64,000 nucleotides of DNA from Lucinisca nassula (GCA_963580285.1 OY757014.1:100070072-100134071), one strand, 5' to 3'; numbered from the stretch's first letter, positions 1 to 10,745 are shown. Notes: generated from the sequence alone by a model not told the origin. A program made the numbers and translations.

Positions 1-82
1 TACCCGACCCGACCCGGCCCGGCCCGACCCGACCCGACCCGACCCGACCCGACCCTACCCTACCCTACCCTACCCTACCCTA
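1..82. repeat. Pentanucleotide microsatellite (CCCGA/CCCTA)
   Basis: A run of five-base units begins as CCCGA/CCCGG and changes to pure CCCTA in its second half. The complementary strand is GGGTC/GGGTA, so it has regularly spaced G triplets with G-quadruplex potential. The unit is five bases, not the six-base TTAGGG telomere repeat usual in molluscs, so it is called a microsatellite. Confidence 0.9.
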
Positions 83-87
83 ATACA

Positions 88-196
88 TCGGCCCTTGCCC
101 ATCGGGGCATGAAGAAATAGATTGACTGCATGCTGTTTCCACGCAGAGCTGAAACCGACAGAACAAGAGTACTGGTAAACCACTTAGAGGATCTAA
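88..196 (+). repeat. SINE-A copy, 5' half
   Basis: This matches the 5' half of a roughly 290-bp SINE-like family repeated about ten times in the window (here called SINE-A). Landmarks are CATCGGGGC, ATAGATTG, a CGCAGAGCTGAAACC block and ACTGGTAAACC. It stops at GATCTAA, where a tandem repeat has been inserted; the other half resumes at 914. I see no clear tRNA A or B box in the family, so its origin is unresolved. Confidence 0.75.
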
Positions 197-913
197 ATAC
201 GTTCTAGAAAGGGTTATCCTTTGGAAGCAAGGAATACACTACAAAACTGGACAACATGGAGTGTACAGTTTTCTGGCCCAGACTAACTAGTTTCGGCCAA
301 TTAGGCCTAATCAGTGACCCTCAAATAATTTGAAAATTTCTCTATGGAATAAATGATCCCAAAGGACAAGAAAATATAACTACACTATGGTGTAGGACAG
401 GAAGACTTTTTACGGCCGCCACACATTCCCGGACACCACCTGTAGTGACTTTAAATATGTTCTAGAAAGGGTTATTCTTGGGAAGCAAGGAATACACTAC
501 AAAACTGGAAAGCTTGGAATTTACAGGTTTTCTTGGCCAGACTAGCTAGTTTCGGTCAGTTAGGCCCCATCAGTGACCCTCAAATATTTTCAAAATTTTA
601 CAATGGAATCAATGGTCCCAAAGGACAAGAAAATATAAACTACAATATGGTGTTGGGCAGGGAGACCTTTTACGGCCGCCACACATTCCCAGACACCAGG
701 TGTAGTGACGTTAAATATGTTCTAGAAAGAGTTATTCTTTGGAAGCAAGGAATACACTACAAAACCGAAAAGCATGGTGTGTACAGGTTTTCTGGGACAG
801 ACTCGCTAGTTTCCGCCAATTAGGACTCATCAGTGACCCTCAAATATTTTCAAAATTTCACAATGGAATCAATGACCCCCAAAGACAAGAAAATATAAAC
901 TACACTATGGTAA
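197..913. repeat. 258-bp tandem repeat inserted in a SINE
   Basis: There are about 2.8 direct copies of a unit of roughly 258 bp; the landmark TCTAGAAAG recurs near 203, 461 and 720. Each unit carries TACGGCCGCCACACATTCCC and CATCAGTGACCCTCAAATA. The block sits exactly between the two halves of a SINE-A copy. TAA occurs at both edges (194-196 and 911-913), so a 3-bp target duplication is plausible. Apparent reading frames inside are not conserved between units. Confidence 0.8.
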
Positions 914-997
914 ACCTGCCCACGCAAAGCGGTGCGAGTCGGACCGTCCATGCCTATAAACCCTGTTGGTTTCTTTGGGCGACAGGGCTTAAGAAGT
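914..997 (+). repeat. SINE-A copy, 3' part (tail missing)
   Basis: This continues the interrupted SINE-A copy with ACCTGCCCACGCAAAGCGG, the GTGCGAGTCGGACCGTCCAT block and the AAACCCTGTTGGTTTC block. It ends before the usual GGGACGTTAAACCTC tail and runs into unassigned sequence. Confidence 0.7.
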
Positions 998-1073
998 AAG
1001 GAGTTAGAAATTAGAAGTTAGAATGTTAGAAATGTCTTGTGCTAACAGGTATACTCAGTACATGTAATAGAAT

Positions 1074-1352
1074 CTCGTCCATCGGGGCTTGGGGAATAGA
1101 TTGGGCTAAATGGTGCTTCAACGAAGAGCTGAAACCGACCGCACATGAGTACTCATACAGCGCTTAGGAGTGGCAAAGTGGTGCGAGTCGGGCCGTTTAT
1201 GCATATAAACCCTATTGGTTTCATTGGGCTGCAGAGCTTGAGATGTAATGTCATCTCAATGTCGGGAAAAAATCCACAAAATTGGAAGCAAGGTCTCCAA
1301 AATTACCTAAATAGTGATGACGGGGACGTTAAACCTCAAATCGAACAATCAA
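1074..1352 (+). repeat. SINE-A copy
   Basis: A nearly full-length SINE-A copy with the CATCGGGGC head block, the GTGCGAGTCGG core and the standard 3' end GGGGACGTTAAACCTCAAAT followed by CAA-rich sequence. It is moderately diverged, with a short internal deletion after ACTCATACAGCGC. Confidence 0.8.
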
Positions 1353-1691
1353 GTCTTGGAGACAGACGTCATTATCCATCTGTGGGACTCTTGGTCTTAC
1401 GGTATATAGAGTATCTTTCATGAGTGTCCATGCCTTTAATAAAAAGAGTATCTTAGAGCCATGTAGCTTACTTCTGCGCCTCTGCGAAATCTGCGCACTA
1501 GGAAAAAATTTAGTCATTGAAGTTCGACGTGAAGATAACAGTAACAGCAGCATTACTGCTACTACTACAAGCAGTAGCAGTAACGCTAATTCAGTCTTTT
1601 AAATAAAGCTTGTTTCATTGCGCGCATATTTTATGAAATGAGCACCCACTATATATATACCGTGAGACCAAAATACCATTTCACGACGCAA
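1353..1691. other. Unassigned spacer
   Basis: No gene recognised. It contains a short AGC/ACT-rich triplet stretch around 1,541-1,590 and an AT-rich run near 1,650. The short open frames crossing it have no recognisable domain. Confidence 0.5.
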
Positions 1692-1846
1692 TGGTCCGAG
1701 CCTGGCTCGGGTCAGATGTGAGACGCCAAGTTCTGCAACGGAATGTCAGGTGGTTTTGCTCAGGGTACACCGGTGTTTACCCATCTTCTGAATAAACTTT
1801 CGGCTCAATATACGTGAAATAATCATGAAAGGGTCGCTAAACCAAA
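1692..1846 (+). repeat. SINE-B copy, 5' truncated
   Basis: This matches the tRNA-unrelated body of a second SINE family (SINE-B) also seen at 9,543-9,840 (+) and 60,938-61,156 (-). Landmarks are GTGAGACGCCAAGTTCTGCA, GTCAGGTGGTTTT and a CGGCTCAATATACGTGAAAT end. The tRNA-like head is missing. Confidence 0.75.
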
Positions 1847-2382
1847 GCAAAACCAAGAGACCACTGATGGATAATAACATCTATGTTTAAAGCTATTACT
1901 TGTACTCGGTATCGATTGACTACGTCACGCTATTATCCTTCCCGGCATGCTTATGCGTCTAAATGATTTTTTGTGAATCTAAGTGTGTTTTGAAAATTAA
2001 ACCATGTTTATGCATTAAATTGAGTTTATATCATTTAAATATTTTTGGTGGATCTAAATGTGTTTGGAAAAATTAAACCGCGTTTATGCATTTGAATCAT
2101 TTTATATCATTTCCGTATAAAATTAAACTGAAATAATTTTTCGCAATTTAAATAATTATATAGCATTTAAAAAAGGGGTTTTTACATCTAAAACAAAAAC
2201 ATATTGCACCTTTATAACGATTTTGCATTCAAATAATTCAATATATCATTTAAATGTATTTTATGCATATGAATTTTATTTATTAAATTTTGCAACATAT
2301 CACACGCCATAATTATAGGTTTTATTTTATTTCTTCTATGAAAATATATTTAAAATCTAAGAAGGATTCAACAGACGCGTAA
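1847..2382. repeat. AT-rich spacer with a diverged ~75-bp tandem repeat
   Basis: A very AT-rich stretch. A unit containing GAATCTAAGTGTGTTT and AAATTAAACC followed by TTTATGCAT recurs about 75 bp apart near 1,977 and 2,052, with a weaker third echo. No gene seen. Confidence 0.5.
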
Positions 2383-3040
2383 TACTGTTCCAAGAGATAG
2401 GTTGTGGACACTCGTTTAAACTGCCTATACGAGGCTGTTTTAAAAGGCTTCAACAACCTAAGTTTGAATATTGAAAAATATGAAAAGTTTTTCATCACAA
2501 ACCCCAAATTTTGAGGGGCTGTTCTAAAGAGAACCTATACAACAAATTTTGGAAGTATAGGAAAAGATCACAAGAACACAGTTCTAAAAGTTTGACCCCT
2601 TAAACCTCATTTTAATGCAGCAAAAATGGGATAATTACAGGGGTAAACGTTATATTTCTTTTATTGCTCAAAATTTGGGTTGTTGGAATTCGTTAGAATC
2701 GCATCGACAAGTGAAGTTCTAACGGGTTCCCATAATCTATGTTTTGAGCAGATATCACAAAAACAGGCCTATATAATTTGCCCCCCCCCCTCAAACCTCA
2801 CTTTTATATAGTAAAACTGGTTTGCAGGGGTATACACAATTCTTCTTATTCCTGCTTTAAGACATAGGTTGTGGGTATTCGTTAGAGGCGGTTCTAACGA
2901 ACACCCACTATCTGTCTTTGGAGCAGAAATAAGAACGTTTTGGAGGTAAAATTTTCAAGATGGACGTGTTTTCGTAATGAATATAAAAACACAATATTTT
3001 ATCTAAAATTATTTATTTTTCGATGGAAAGTTTTTCACTG
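2383..3040. repeat. Hairpin repeat (HP family), direct copy 1
   Basis: First of two direct copies about 697 bp apart; both start with ACTGTTCCAAGAGATA. The block combines a short hairpin of the GGTACTCGTTAGAACCGCC type with a second one made of AACCCCACTTTTATATAG facing ACTGGTTTGCAGGGG. Both motifs recur throughout the window, so this is a repeat, not a gene. Confidence 0.7.
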
Positions 3041-3074
3041 TATCCAATCTTCCCATGCCCACTTTTGAACAATA

Positions 3075-3745
3075 CGCGTTATATACTGTTCCAAGAGATA
3101 AGTTGTGGATACTCGTTAAAACTGCCTCAACGAGGCTGTTTTAACAGGCTTCTACAACCTAAGTTTGAATATTGAAAAATATGAAGTTTTTCATCACAAA
3201 CCCCACCTTTTGAGGGGCTGTTCTGAAGAGAACCTATACAACAAATTTTGGGAGTATAGGAAAAGATCACAAGAACACACCTCTAAATGTTTGACCCCCT
3301 TAAACCACACTTTTATGTAGCAAAAATGGGGTTTACATGGGTGAACATTATATTTCGTTCTTTTTTGCCTAAAATTTGGGTTGTTGGAACTCGTGAGAAT
3401 CGTCCTACAGTCAATGTTTTGAGCAGACATCACAAAAACACGCCTATATAATTCCCCCTATCGAACCCCACTTTTATATTGTAAAACTGGGGTTTGCATG
3501 GGTATACAAAATTCTTCTTATTCCTGCTTTAAGACATAGGTTGTGGGTATTCGTTAGAGGCGGTTCTAACAAGTACCCAAAATCTGTCTTTGGAGCAAAA
3601 ATAAATAATAAAAAAAAATCATCATAAAATTTTCATGTTTTGGAGGCAAAATTTTCAAGATAGGTGTGTTTTCGTAATGAATATAAAAGTATATATATAT
3701 ATATATATATTTTTTTTTTGTCTAAAAGTATTCATTTTTCGATGG
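3075..3745. repeat. Hairpin repeat (HP family), direct copy 2
   Basis: Second direct copy of the 2,383 unit with the same order of blocks: ACTGTTCCAAGAGATAAG, AAACCCCACCTTTTGAGGGG, AACCCCACTTTTATATTG and GTATTCGTTAGAGGCGGTTC. It differs by indels, so the duplication is not recent. Confidence 0.7.
3690..3719. repeat. (TA)n then T-run
   Basis: A simple TA dinucleotide run of about 20 bp followed by a T homopolymer, inside the second hairpin-repeat copy. Confidence 0.9.
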
Positions 3746-3879
3746 AAACCTTTTCAATATATTAAATCATCTCATGCCCACTTTTGAACAATTACTCTAG
3801 TTTCTGCTTTTTGTTTGTGACTGTCTTTGTCGACCTAATTCTGTGTTTTTGGCCTGATTTTCTGGCCACTGCGGTTCTT

Positions 3880-4257
3880 TTAGGTAACATCAGTTTTCCG
3901 TCCGTAGATGTAACATAATTTGATGGGGGCTATTTTAATCCGAAAGACAAAAAGTTGTTGAACATACTTTCTTTTTGAAAACTTTTTCCGTTTTTGACTG
4001 CCATCGGGTTTTCGTACACCGAAGGGCCAAAACATGTTCATTAATAACTCAAAATCACCATGGCCATAAAGAGCCCACTTAAATAAAGCTTCCTGAAGCT
4101 GAATTTCTTCATAGAAATTTTGAATCAGTTCTGGTAAGCGATCAGGAGTCCTATTTTGGTTCAGTTTTAGAATATGGTTTAGTGATTCACAGTTGTTATT
4201 TTTCCAATGAAGGGGAACTTTAGTGTTACTTTTTCTTACTTCATAAACATAATTCAA
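3880..4257 (-). pseudogene. Transposase-like C-terminal fragment (decayed)
   Basis: A 125-residue open frame on the minus strand. It carries KVPLHWKNNNCESLNHILKL near its start, then a helix-rich stretch with PELIQNFYEEIQLQEALFKW and a GHGDF segment. A W-x-NNxCES-x-NH block followed by such helices is a pattern I associate with C-terminal parts of MULE-like or related DDE transposase proteins in invertebrate genomes. That assignment is from memory of the family pattern and is tentative. No catalytic acidic residues or zinc-binding region are present, the N-terminal part is absent, and there is no credible ATG start. It is flanked by repeats, so a fossil is more likely than a gene. Confidence 0.35.
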
Positions 4258-4369
4258 GCACCCACAACATTTTTTTTTTAATTCGGAAAATCACCGATAA
4301 CTGCTGTTATTCTTATCCGGCGCCTTTGTAGGATAGAAAAATAAAGAAATAAGAACAAAATAAAGAACT

Positions 4370-4495
4370 ATCTCGTGGGTAGTCATAATCGTCTTATCAA
4401 GGATTCTAACGGGTATCCACATGAAAAAGATAGAAAACATGTAGTGGGTCTCATTACAACTTACTCCCACATGATTCTAATACGTACCCTCAACA
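4370..4495. repeat. HP hairpin repeat fragment
   Basis: Diverged arms of the same short hairpin: CTCGTGGGTAGTCATAATCG, GATTCTAACGGGTATCCACA, then a second pair ending GATTCTAATACGTACCC. Confidence 0.55.
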
Positions 4496-4496
4496 A

Positions 4497-4765
4497 ATCC
4501 GGCTCCGCCCATTGGGGCTTGAAGAAATGCATGGGCTGCATGATGCTTTCAGACAGAGCTAAGCCTGCCCAGGCAAAGCGGTGCGAGTCGATCCGTCAAT
4601 GCTTATAAACCCTATTGATTTCATTGGGCGACAGGGCTTGAGATGTCATTTCATCTCAATGTCGGGAAAAAAATCCCACAGAATTGGAAGCAACGTCTCC
4701 AAAATGACCTATACAGTGTTGACGGGGACGTTAAACCTCAAATCAAACAAACAAACAAAACCCTC
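4497..4765 (+). repeat. SINE-A copy
   Basis: A good SINE-A copy: CCCATTGGGGCTTGAAGAAA, AGCCTGCCCAGGCAAAGCGG, GTGCGAGTCGATCCGTCAAT, and the standard tail GACGGGGACGTTAAACCTC followed by (AAAC)n. Confidence 0.85.
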
Positions 4766-4784
4766 AACAAATCGTTTTGTTTTT

Positions 4785-4902
4785 AGGAAAAAAAATGAAA
4801 TATCTCAAATAAGTGCACTTATTTGTTACTATATAAGAAAGAGAAAAAAGAGAGGAAAGAAAAAACTAAAGAAAGAAATAAAGAAAATGAAAATAAAGGA
4901 AG

Positions 4903-4933
<31 letters not shown>

Positions 4934-4945
4934 AAAAATGGCGGT
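4785..4945 (+). repeat. Purine-rich low-complexity tract
   Basis: An A-dominated AAAG/GAAA tract next to the 3' end of the minus-strand LINE fragment. Lysine-rich or phenylalanine-rich frames across it are artefacts of composition. Confidence 0.85.
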
Positions 4946-5981
4946 TGTTGTTGTTGTTCTGTTGTAAATCCCGCCAGTCGATGGCGCACCGGAGATCCCT
5001 CGTTGAAGAATCGCCGTAACAATCGTCGTTAAATAATCCAATGAAGTGAATCGTTGACAAAATATTCACAGGTTAACACAAATCAGGCCAGGACTGGAAT
5101 ATTAACAAGCTTGGGCGTTGAGAGGGGACGGCCATATATACAGGAAAAAGAGTTTAAGTTTTTGATAAAAATGTTTGATGAAGTTGCAGCCGCTTCATGT
5201 GCAACTTATTACAAAATCGTCTACCCAGGGCTTCCAGACGGAATAAGAGGTTACTCTCCCTTTTCTCTGACGTCTGCTCTAGTAGGTTGGTACTGTCCAA
5301 TAACAGTGCCACTAGCTGATCTCTGGAACGTGATCTCCACCAACTCTGCCCAAAACGACCAGTAAGAAGATCCCGAATCTCCCCCAAAACCGATACTCTA
5401 ACTTCGTGCAGCGCTGGACACCTCAGCAGCATATGCTGAAGATCTTCTGTAGCTAACCGACATAGAGGACAAGTTTGTTCAACACTGTATTGATTAAATC
5501 TAGCCTTCGTTGATTGAAGTATGTAGACACCAGTAAGCATCCTAACCTTAGTAATGCATCTCTTGACATCGCTAGCATTGTTGGATACGGAGTCCCACAC
5601 CATATGAGTCTTTCCGACTGACATCAAGGCAGTATTACAATGACTTAGTGTTGATTTCTCATGAGCCTCATCTCTCAGTTTCACAGACCAATACGTATTC
5701 ACACTGCGCCTACACAAATTTCTCCAGCGTAGTTTCGAGTATTCAGAGATAACGGGGATAGTTGGTAGATTATACTGATCCAGGACTTGTTCAGCAGTGA
5801 CAAAGAAACTCCCTGAAGCGCCCATTGCTAACTGACGGTACATTAGGTCCTTCATTTTCGTGTTTTTAGCATGAATGATTGAATACAACAAACTTAATTG
5901 TCTTTTGTGAATCTCCGCATGTAACGGCGGTGCTATGAAGGAATACACGCTTATTGATTTTATCAGTTTCATAGCCCGCAA
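4946..5981 (-). mobile_element. 3' end of a non-LTR retrotransposon (LINE)
   Basis: It holds the C-terminal part of a LINE ORF2 (5,154-5,981, minus strand), about 200 bp of 3' UTR, and a terminal (AAC)n simple repeat seen as GTTGTTGTTGTTGTT on the plus strand near 4,945. The 5' part, with endonuclease and catalytic reverse transcriptase, is absent. That is the usual result of 5'-truncated target-primed insertion. The clade cannot be fixed from this part. Confidence 0.7.
5154..5981 (-). pseudogene. LINE ORF2 C-terminal fragment with CCHC-type zinc finger
   Basis: 275 residues. The first half has basic helical segments typical of the region after the reverse transcriptase thumb (KLRWRNLCRRSVNTYWSVKL). 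A stretch follows that reads RMLTGVYILQSTKARFNQY, then a zinc finger CPLCRLATEDLQHMLLRCPA, i.e. C-x2-C-x8-H-x4-C. In LINE ORF2 proteins of the CR1/I/Jockey type this finger lies near the C terminus and is thought to bind nucleic acid. The stop at 5,154 is probably the natural end. The first Met is just the first one after the truncation and not a real start. No YxDD catalytic motif is present, so the fragment cannot act alone. Confidence 0.7.
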
Positions 5982-6039
5982 GCCATTGAGTAATTCAACT
6001 TAAATTACTCAAACTGAGTGAAAGTAATTAACGATTTGG

Positions 6040-6830
6040 GCCGTGATATATTTTCTTGTCGCTTTTTCCTGGTAAGCGAACAACCGGCAGAAGGTCCGAA
6101 GTGGATTTTATTTTCCCGAGAAGTATTATAAATGAGCAAATTGAATCCATAATGATATGTGGATCTTTGCATATGTCAGAAATCCAGAAAAAAATACGTG
6201 TGGAAATCGTCATTTTTTTTCTTGACGCTTTCCTGTTTCCAGATACTTGACCGGCACCGTTTTTGCATAATAATTAAAGCCTTATAATAATAATAATAAT
6301 AAAAACAGAATTATTCGTAAATCTATGTTTCTCTCTATGTGAATGCTTATGTATATATATAAATATCTTATGAAATCTATCACATGTAGGTTAGTATCTA
6401 GCGCAACAAAAGTTAAAATCCCTTCATGACGCTTTTTCATCAGTCGATAAAGCTAGACGACAGGCCCTTATTATGGATCTGATAAGTATTTATGGGCTTT
6501 TAAAGGAGCTTGTATGGACACAAAATTACACATTTAAGTTTGCCAATGTCTGGTCTTATCTTATTACCAGAAAGATTGAATACAAGTGTTAAAATATGTT
6601 CTTGACGCTTTCTTGTCGCTCAATACTTGTCTAAGCTTTTCAGAGTCGGGATTGCATAGTTCTTCGGAGCAAACTTTAAGGGCATCTAGTGAACCTGTGT
6701 TGACAAAAATATACCAGGAAGCATTGAAAATGTTATAAAATATCAATTCTGCCTTAGATGTATATAAAAAATGTTTAAAAACGTTCTTGTCGCTTTATAG
6801 TGAGACCGTCGACATCACAGTTTTGTTCAT
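6040..6830. repeat. Diverged ~185-bp tandem repeat
   Basis: The motif TTCTTGACGCTTT or a near variant recurs near 6,050, 6,218, 6,425, 6,600 and 6,785, spaced about 168 to 207 bp. The sequence between shares only weak similarity, so this looks like an old satellite. An (AAT)n run lies at about 6,285-6,303. Confidence 0.5.
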
Positions 6831-7439
6831 GAAAAAAATATATATTGAATGCAACAAGTCTTAAAATTCCTTGATAAGCCATGGATAGCCCACGAAAGCC
6901 CTATGGCTTATTTCCAATGGGGTATATTTGGGAGACAATTCTTAATCTTGCCACTAGTCCTGAACTCATGACCTTCCATACATTACGCTACGCTGCTTTC
7001 CTGTACGGAGTGACTGAACGTCAGTAGGGTCTTGTTGTACAGGACTAATCTTGCCACAATATGCAAACAGTTTGTTGAGTGGACTAATTTGTTTTCGGTT
7101 CAAATGAAGACGATTCGGTTTAAGAGTTTGGGAGCAAAATTTACGTCTTCACCGGTTTTCTTGATTTTGGATCAGCTGTTTATAAAAGATACCGGTTCTG
7201 TGCTAATTATCCTCTGTTTGCAAACGTAAGCTGAATCAGTACATGAAAAAATGTTCTTAATTTTTAGTGAGATCAGATCGGATGTTTGTTGAGCATGCAC
7301 ATTTGATAATGCATGACTAGAATCTTACCGCTTTGTCCTGTGTGGGTGGGGTAAGGGCAATCATGTCGACATTACCGCTTGTCAAATTCTGAGTATTCGT
7401 GTTGTATCTCAATAAATTGAACTATTTTTTCATTCATAT
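6831..7439. other. Unassigned spacer
   Basis: No gene, tRNA or repeat boundary recognised. The short open frame at 7,032-7,229 has no domain I can name. Confidence 0.4.
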
Positions 7440-7860
7440 ACTGTCAACACACCTGGCTAGGGCTGGCTAATCAGAGCTGAAAAGATAATCGATTATCAGT
7501 CCCGTCATAGCGATCGATAATCGATTAGTAATCGCTAAGATTTTTGTCATAATTTTACCTGTCTGGATTTCTTCTGAGCATGACTCTTACCATATGTTGC
7601 ACTTTACCATATGTATATTTGAACAGACAGGCCTGAGCAAACAGTGTAGAGATTACATGATTACTGTCTAGGCTGTCATCCTGCAAACCTGGAGTGTATG
7701 TAATGTAGACCCTGTGCATACATTTCCCGGAAAGCACCAAAATACCAGAAAGCAACCAAAATACCGGAAAGCACATATAAATACCAAAAAAACACTTATA
7801 TATACTGGAAAACATTAGAAAATTGTATTAAAATGCAATATATAACATATCTGGAACAAT
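7440..7860 (-). repeat. Interspersed repeat with CCGGTATTTTGG units, minus orientation
   Basis: It contains tandem units that read GTGCTTTCCGGTATTTTGG on the minus strand, next to ATCGATTA-rich sequence (7,480-7,530). The same arrangement appears in plus orientation at 10,190-10,650. The CTAGGGCTGGCTAATC edge resembles hAT-type termini only weakly, so no superfamily is assigned. Confidence 0.5.
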
Positions 7861-7959
7861 TATGGTTGCTTTGGACTATAACTTGCGATTTTATTGCATT
7901 GGTAAGTATGCCCCACCCGATAATTGTTCTATCTTTGGAAATAAAGGGAATATAGAAAG

Positions 7960-8170
7960 AGGTGATTTTATTATTTTTTATTTATTTATTGATTTTATTT
8001 ATTTATTTTTATTTTAAATATATTTTGGGTACGATAAGGCTGTTTTAACGAGTACCCACAGTCTGTATTTTGATAAGGAATAAGAAAAATTTAACAATTT
8101 TTAATCTTAAAATTTTCTTTTTCTTGCATGTATTTGTATAGACATGTTTTCGTAATGATTTGCGCAGTCG
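7960..8170. repeat. HP hairpin repeat fragment
   Basis: It carries GGCTGTTTTAACGAGTACCC and the usual right flank (AATAAGAAAAAT, TTAATCTTAAAATTTTC, GTTTTCGTAATGA). Confidence 0.6.
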
Positions 8171-8559
8171 ACTCAGAAGTCAAACCAACTGACAGAAATC
8201 ACCCATTGCTACGGGTCTGATCAGACCCACAGGTAATTAAAGAGAAGAAATCGTCGTGCTCGGCTTATCATATAATACCTTCATTGTTGATTAACGAATG
8301 AATACCTGTTAAGTTTAACCACATTTAGATAATTGGATCAATTGTTGGCACATGCCTTATGTCATTAATCCCTTTAACATGTCAATCACAACAATTGTCA
8401 TCTGCTGTTTACTTTCAAAGTTGCAAACAGAGTGGTCCCAGATCAGACGGCTCCTTTAAGGCTGATAGTGATTTTTGTGTGCAAAAATGTAAGTGAAGAT
8501 GCAAATATATATGTCATCGACACAAATAAGATCAAGCCAGTCATATAAGAAAATATTAT
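8171..8559. repeat. Spacer with a fragment of a TCTGATC-hairpin MITE
   Basis: 8,340-8,480 reads TTAATCCCTTTAACATG, GTTGCAAACAGAGTGGTCCC and AGATCAGACGGCTCC. This is a broken form of the hairpin MITE seen complete at 37,602 and 42,742. The rest is unassigned. Confidence 0.45.
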
Positions 8560-9175
8560 CTTTCCATTTTTCTTACTAAAAATTCTTGTGGGTACTCGTT
8601 ATAGCCGCCTCAATGAGACTTTCTTACCAATAGACATTACGATAATACGCACATGTGACAAAGTGCATTTTTCACATCTCCAAAATAGCTACTTTTCTTA
8701 TGAAAACTCGGAATGATATACGTATATATGTATTTCTTATTAAAACGTCGTGGTGCTTGTTAGAACCGCTCCTTTGAGACAGTTATAACGAGTACCCACA
8801 ACCTTTGCCTAAGAACGGAAATAAGTATAGTATTGTTTATCCCCGTAAACCCCAATTTTCTCTATATAAGTGGGGATTAGTTGGTGTTCATTTCACGGAC
8901 CTGATCACATGATGCTACACATTAGGATAGGGAAACCTGAAAACACACTGCATCATGAAAATACGCCTATATAATGTTGACACCCTGGAACCCCGCTTTT
9001 ATATAGTAAAACTTGGGTTTGCAGGGGTAAACCTTAGTTTTCTTAATTCTACTCTAAAATATAGAGTGTTCTTACGTGTACCCACAATCTATAATATTTT
9101 GAGAAGAAATATGAAATATATCACAAATTTTCAGCTTAAAATTTTCCTTTTTCTGGCTTCCAATTTTATATGCAT
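8560..9175. repeat. HP hairpin repeat cluster
   Basis: Several diverged copies: GTGGGTACTCGTTATAGCCG near 8,586, a pair around 8,756-8,805 ending TAACGAGTACCCACAACC, and a longer copy with CCCGCTTTTATATAGTAAAA at 8,990-9,170. The long open frame across it is an artefact. Confidence 0.6.
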
Positions 9176-9305
9176 TGACGGACTGATTCGCACCACTTTG
9201 CCTGGGCTGCCTCAGCCCTTCTAAGCGGTTGGTTTAAGCTCTGCGTGGAAGCACCATAAAGCCCAGTCTATTTCTTCAAGAGTCCCGATGGGCGGGACAA
9301 CGTAC
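9176..9305 (-). repeat. SINE-A fragment (5' half)
   Basis: Reverse-complement SINE-A: GATTCGCACCACTTTGCCTG, CTGCGTGGAAGCACC and CCCGATGGGCGGG. The 3' half is missing. Confidence 0.75.
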
Positions 9306-9542
9306 AATCCTTGACACATTACTACCTGAAAGCAATTACTTGTATGTTTGTATATTTGTATGTATGTTGTTCATTCTTCCTGATTTTTACACTTTATTCA
9401 AAGAATTATCTTTGAAATAGAATAAAACACTTGATAAAATTTGATGTTTTTCTCTAATAAAGATGAATACTACTTCTATAAAGCATGTAACATCACTTTA
9501 ACATGCCATTGTCATTGCATTGTACCTATACATTGTTTTCAA

Positions 9543-9840
9543 CAGGTCTCGGTGGCCTAGTGGTTAGGAGCACTGACTCTTTCTCAATAGGTCGCTCATC
9601 GCTGTAGTTCGCGCCCCCGCTCAGTTCACTTGTGGCAAGAGACAAGTTCTGATTGGTTTTTCTCTGAGTTCCACTCTCTTAATTGGTGGTTTGCATCCCA
9701 CTGAAAAGACGTGTGAAAGACAAGTTCTGTCTGATTTTCTCCTGGTTCTCCCATTTTTGCAAACCTAAACGATCGGCTCGATATATGTGAAAATCTTGAA
9801 AGGGCTATATATATAGTCCCTACTACCCGCTAAACAGCTA
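9543..9840 (+). repeat. SINE-B, tRNA-derived, near full length
   Basis: It begins with a tRNA-like head: the A box is in GGTCTCGGTGGCCTAGTGG, and a degenerate B box in TGTAGTTCGCGCC. The SINE-B body follows twice (GACAAGTTCTG...GGTTTT...TCTC), and it ends CGGCTCGATATATGTGAAAA. The doubled body suggests an internal duplication. RNA polymerase III would be the expected transcriber in intact copies. Confidence 0.7.
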
Positions 9841-10189
9841 AATTTTCACGTGAGTTGTTGAACAGACGTGTTATACACCGTATTTAGTAAGAGACACTGT
9901 CCCCGCGCTAGCAATGGAAACCCTGGTAAACCTCACATGGTCACTCGGTAGTGACCTCTGAATAGACACCCTATGTGGAACTAACGTCAAGATGACATTA
10001 TTTAACCAATGTATTCCGAACGGTCTGGTTCAAGTTCTTTAAACTGCACATAACACTCTCAAACGGTTGCTGTAGTATATGAAGATAGATATAGATAGCA
10101 GCTTGTAATTCTTCAGAATTGTTTACTGGTGACACGTCCTTAGACAATCCTTCACAATTCTGACAATACCATTAGGGGATTGGGGATAA
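9841..10189. other. Unassigned spacer
   Basis: About 350 bp with no recognised gene or repeat. Confidence 0.4.
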
Positions 10190-10650
10190 ATATTTAAGTT
10201 TTTTCGGTAAAATTATCAATATAGATGTAATACATAGACCTAAACTTCATTTTTAACATGTTCCTCCGCAAAAAAAAAAAAAAAAAAAAAACAAGTACAG
10301 AGTGCTTTTTGGTATTTATATGTGCTTTCAAGTATTTTGGTTGCTTTCCGGTATTTTGGTGCTTTCCGGTAAATGTATGCACCCAATGTACACCTGCGAT
10401 AATGGTCAAATATGACCGACGCAGTATCAGTAAACAGACAGACATAGACAGTGTAGACCCAGATGAGACGCCACAAAATGCGACGTCTCATCAGGGTCTG
10501 CACTGTTTGCCACTCATCCAGCTATTTAAGGCATAACTTTGGGTAGTAAATTGTACCTATCAAGTAATCGATTAAAAGCAAATTAGAAATGATAATCATT
10601 TTTGTTGAACTTATCGATCAATTATACGATTAATCCTGTCGCCCTTTCAG
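10190..10650 (+). repeat. Interspersed repeat with CCGGTATTTTGG units, plus orientation
   Basis: The counterpart of 7,440-7,860: an A homopolymer (10,268-10,290), tandem TGCTTTCCGGTATTTTGG units, GTAAATGTATGCACCCA, then a hairpin of AGATGAGACGCC and GCGACGTCTCATC, and an ATCGATTA-rich right part. Confidence 0.5.
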
Positions 10651-10745
10651 GGGTGTGAAATTCCACTCGCCTGCTTGGATTTGCGAGTAAGTTTTAAGGC
10701 AGGGTGAGTAAGGTTTTCAAAACTGACCTTAATTACATAGTTGTG
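10651..10745. repeat. Left end of the outermost nested element
   Basis: GGGGTGTGAAATTCCACTCG here faces AGTTTGAGGGAAATTTTACA at 33,610-33,632, roughly an inverted repeat. Both ends also carry GCGAGTAAGTTT. Together they suggest the termini of one element that now contains everything between. The match is imperfect. Confidence 0.4.

Noticed and set aside
1..82. Telomere
   Set aside because: Units are five bases (CCCTA), not TTAGGG, and ordinary interspersed repeats follow at once.
4581..5069. Lys- or Phe-rich frames near 4.8-5.0 kb
   Set aside because: Produced by the purine-rich low-complexity tract and LINE tail.
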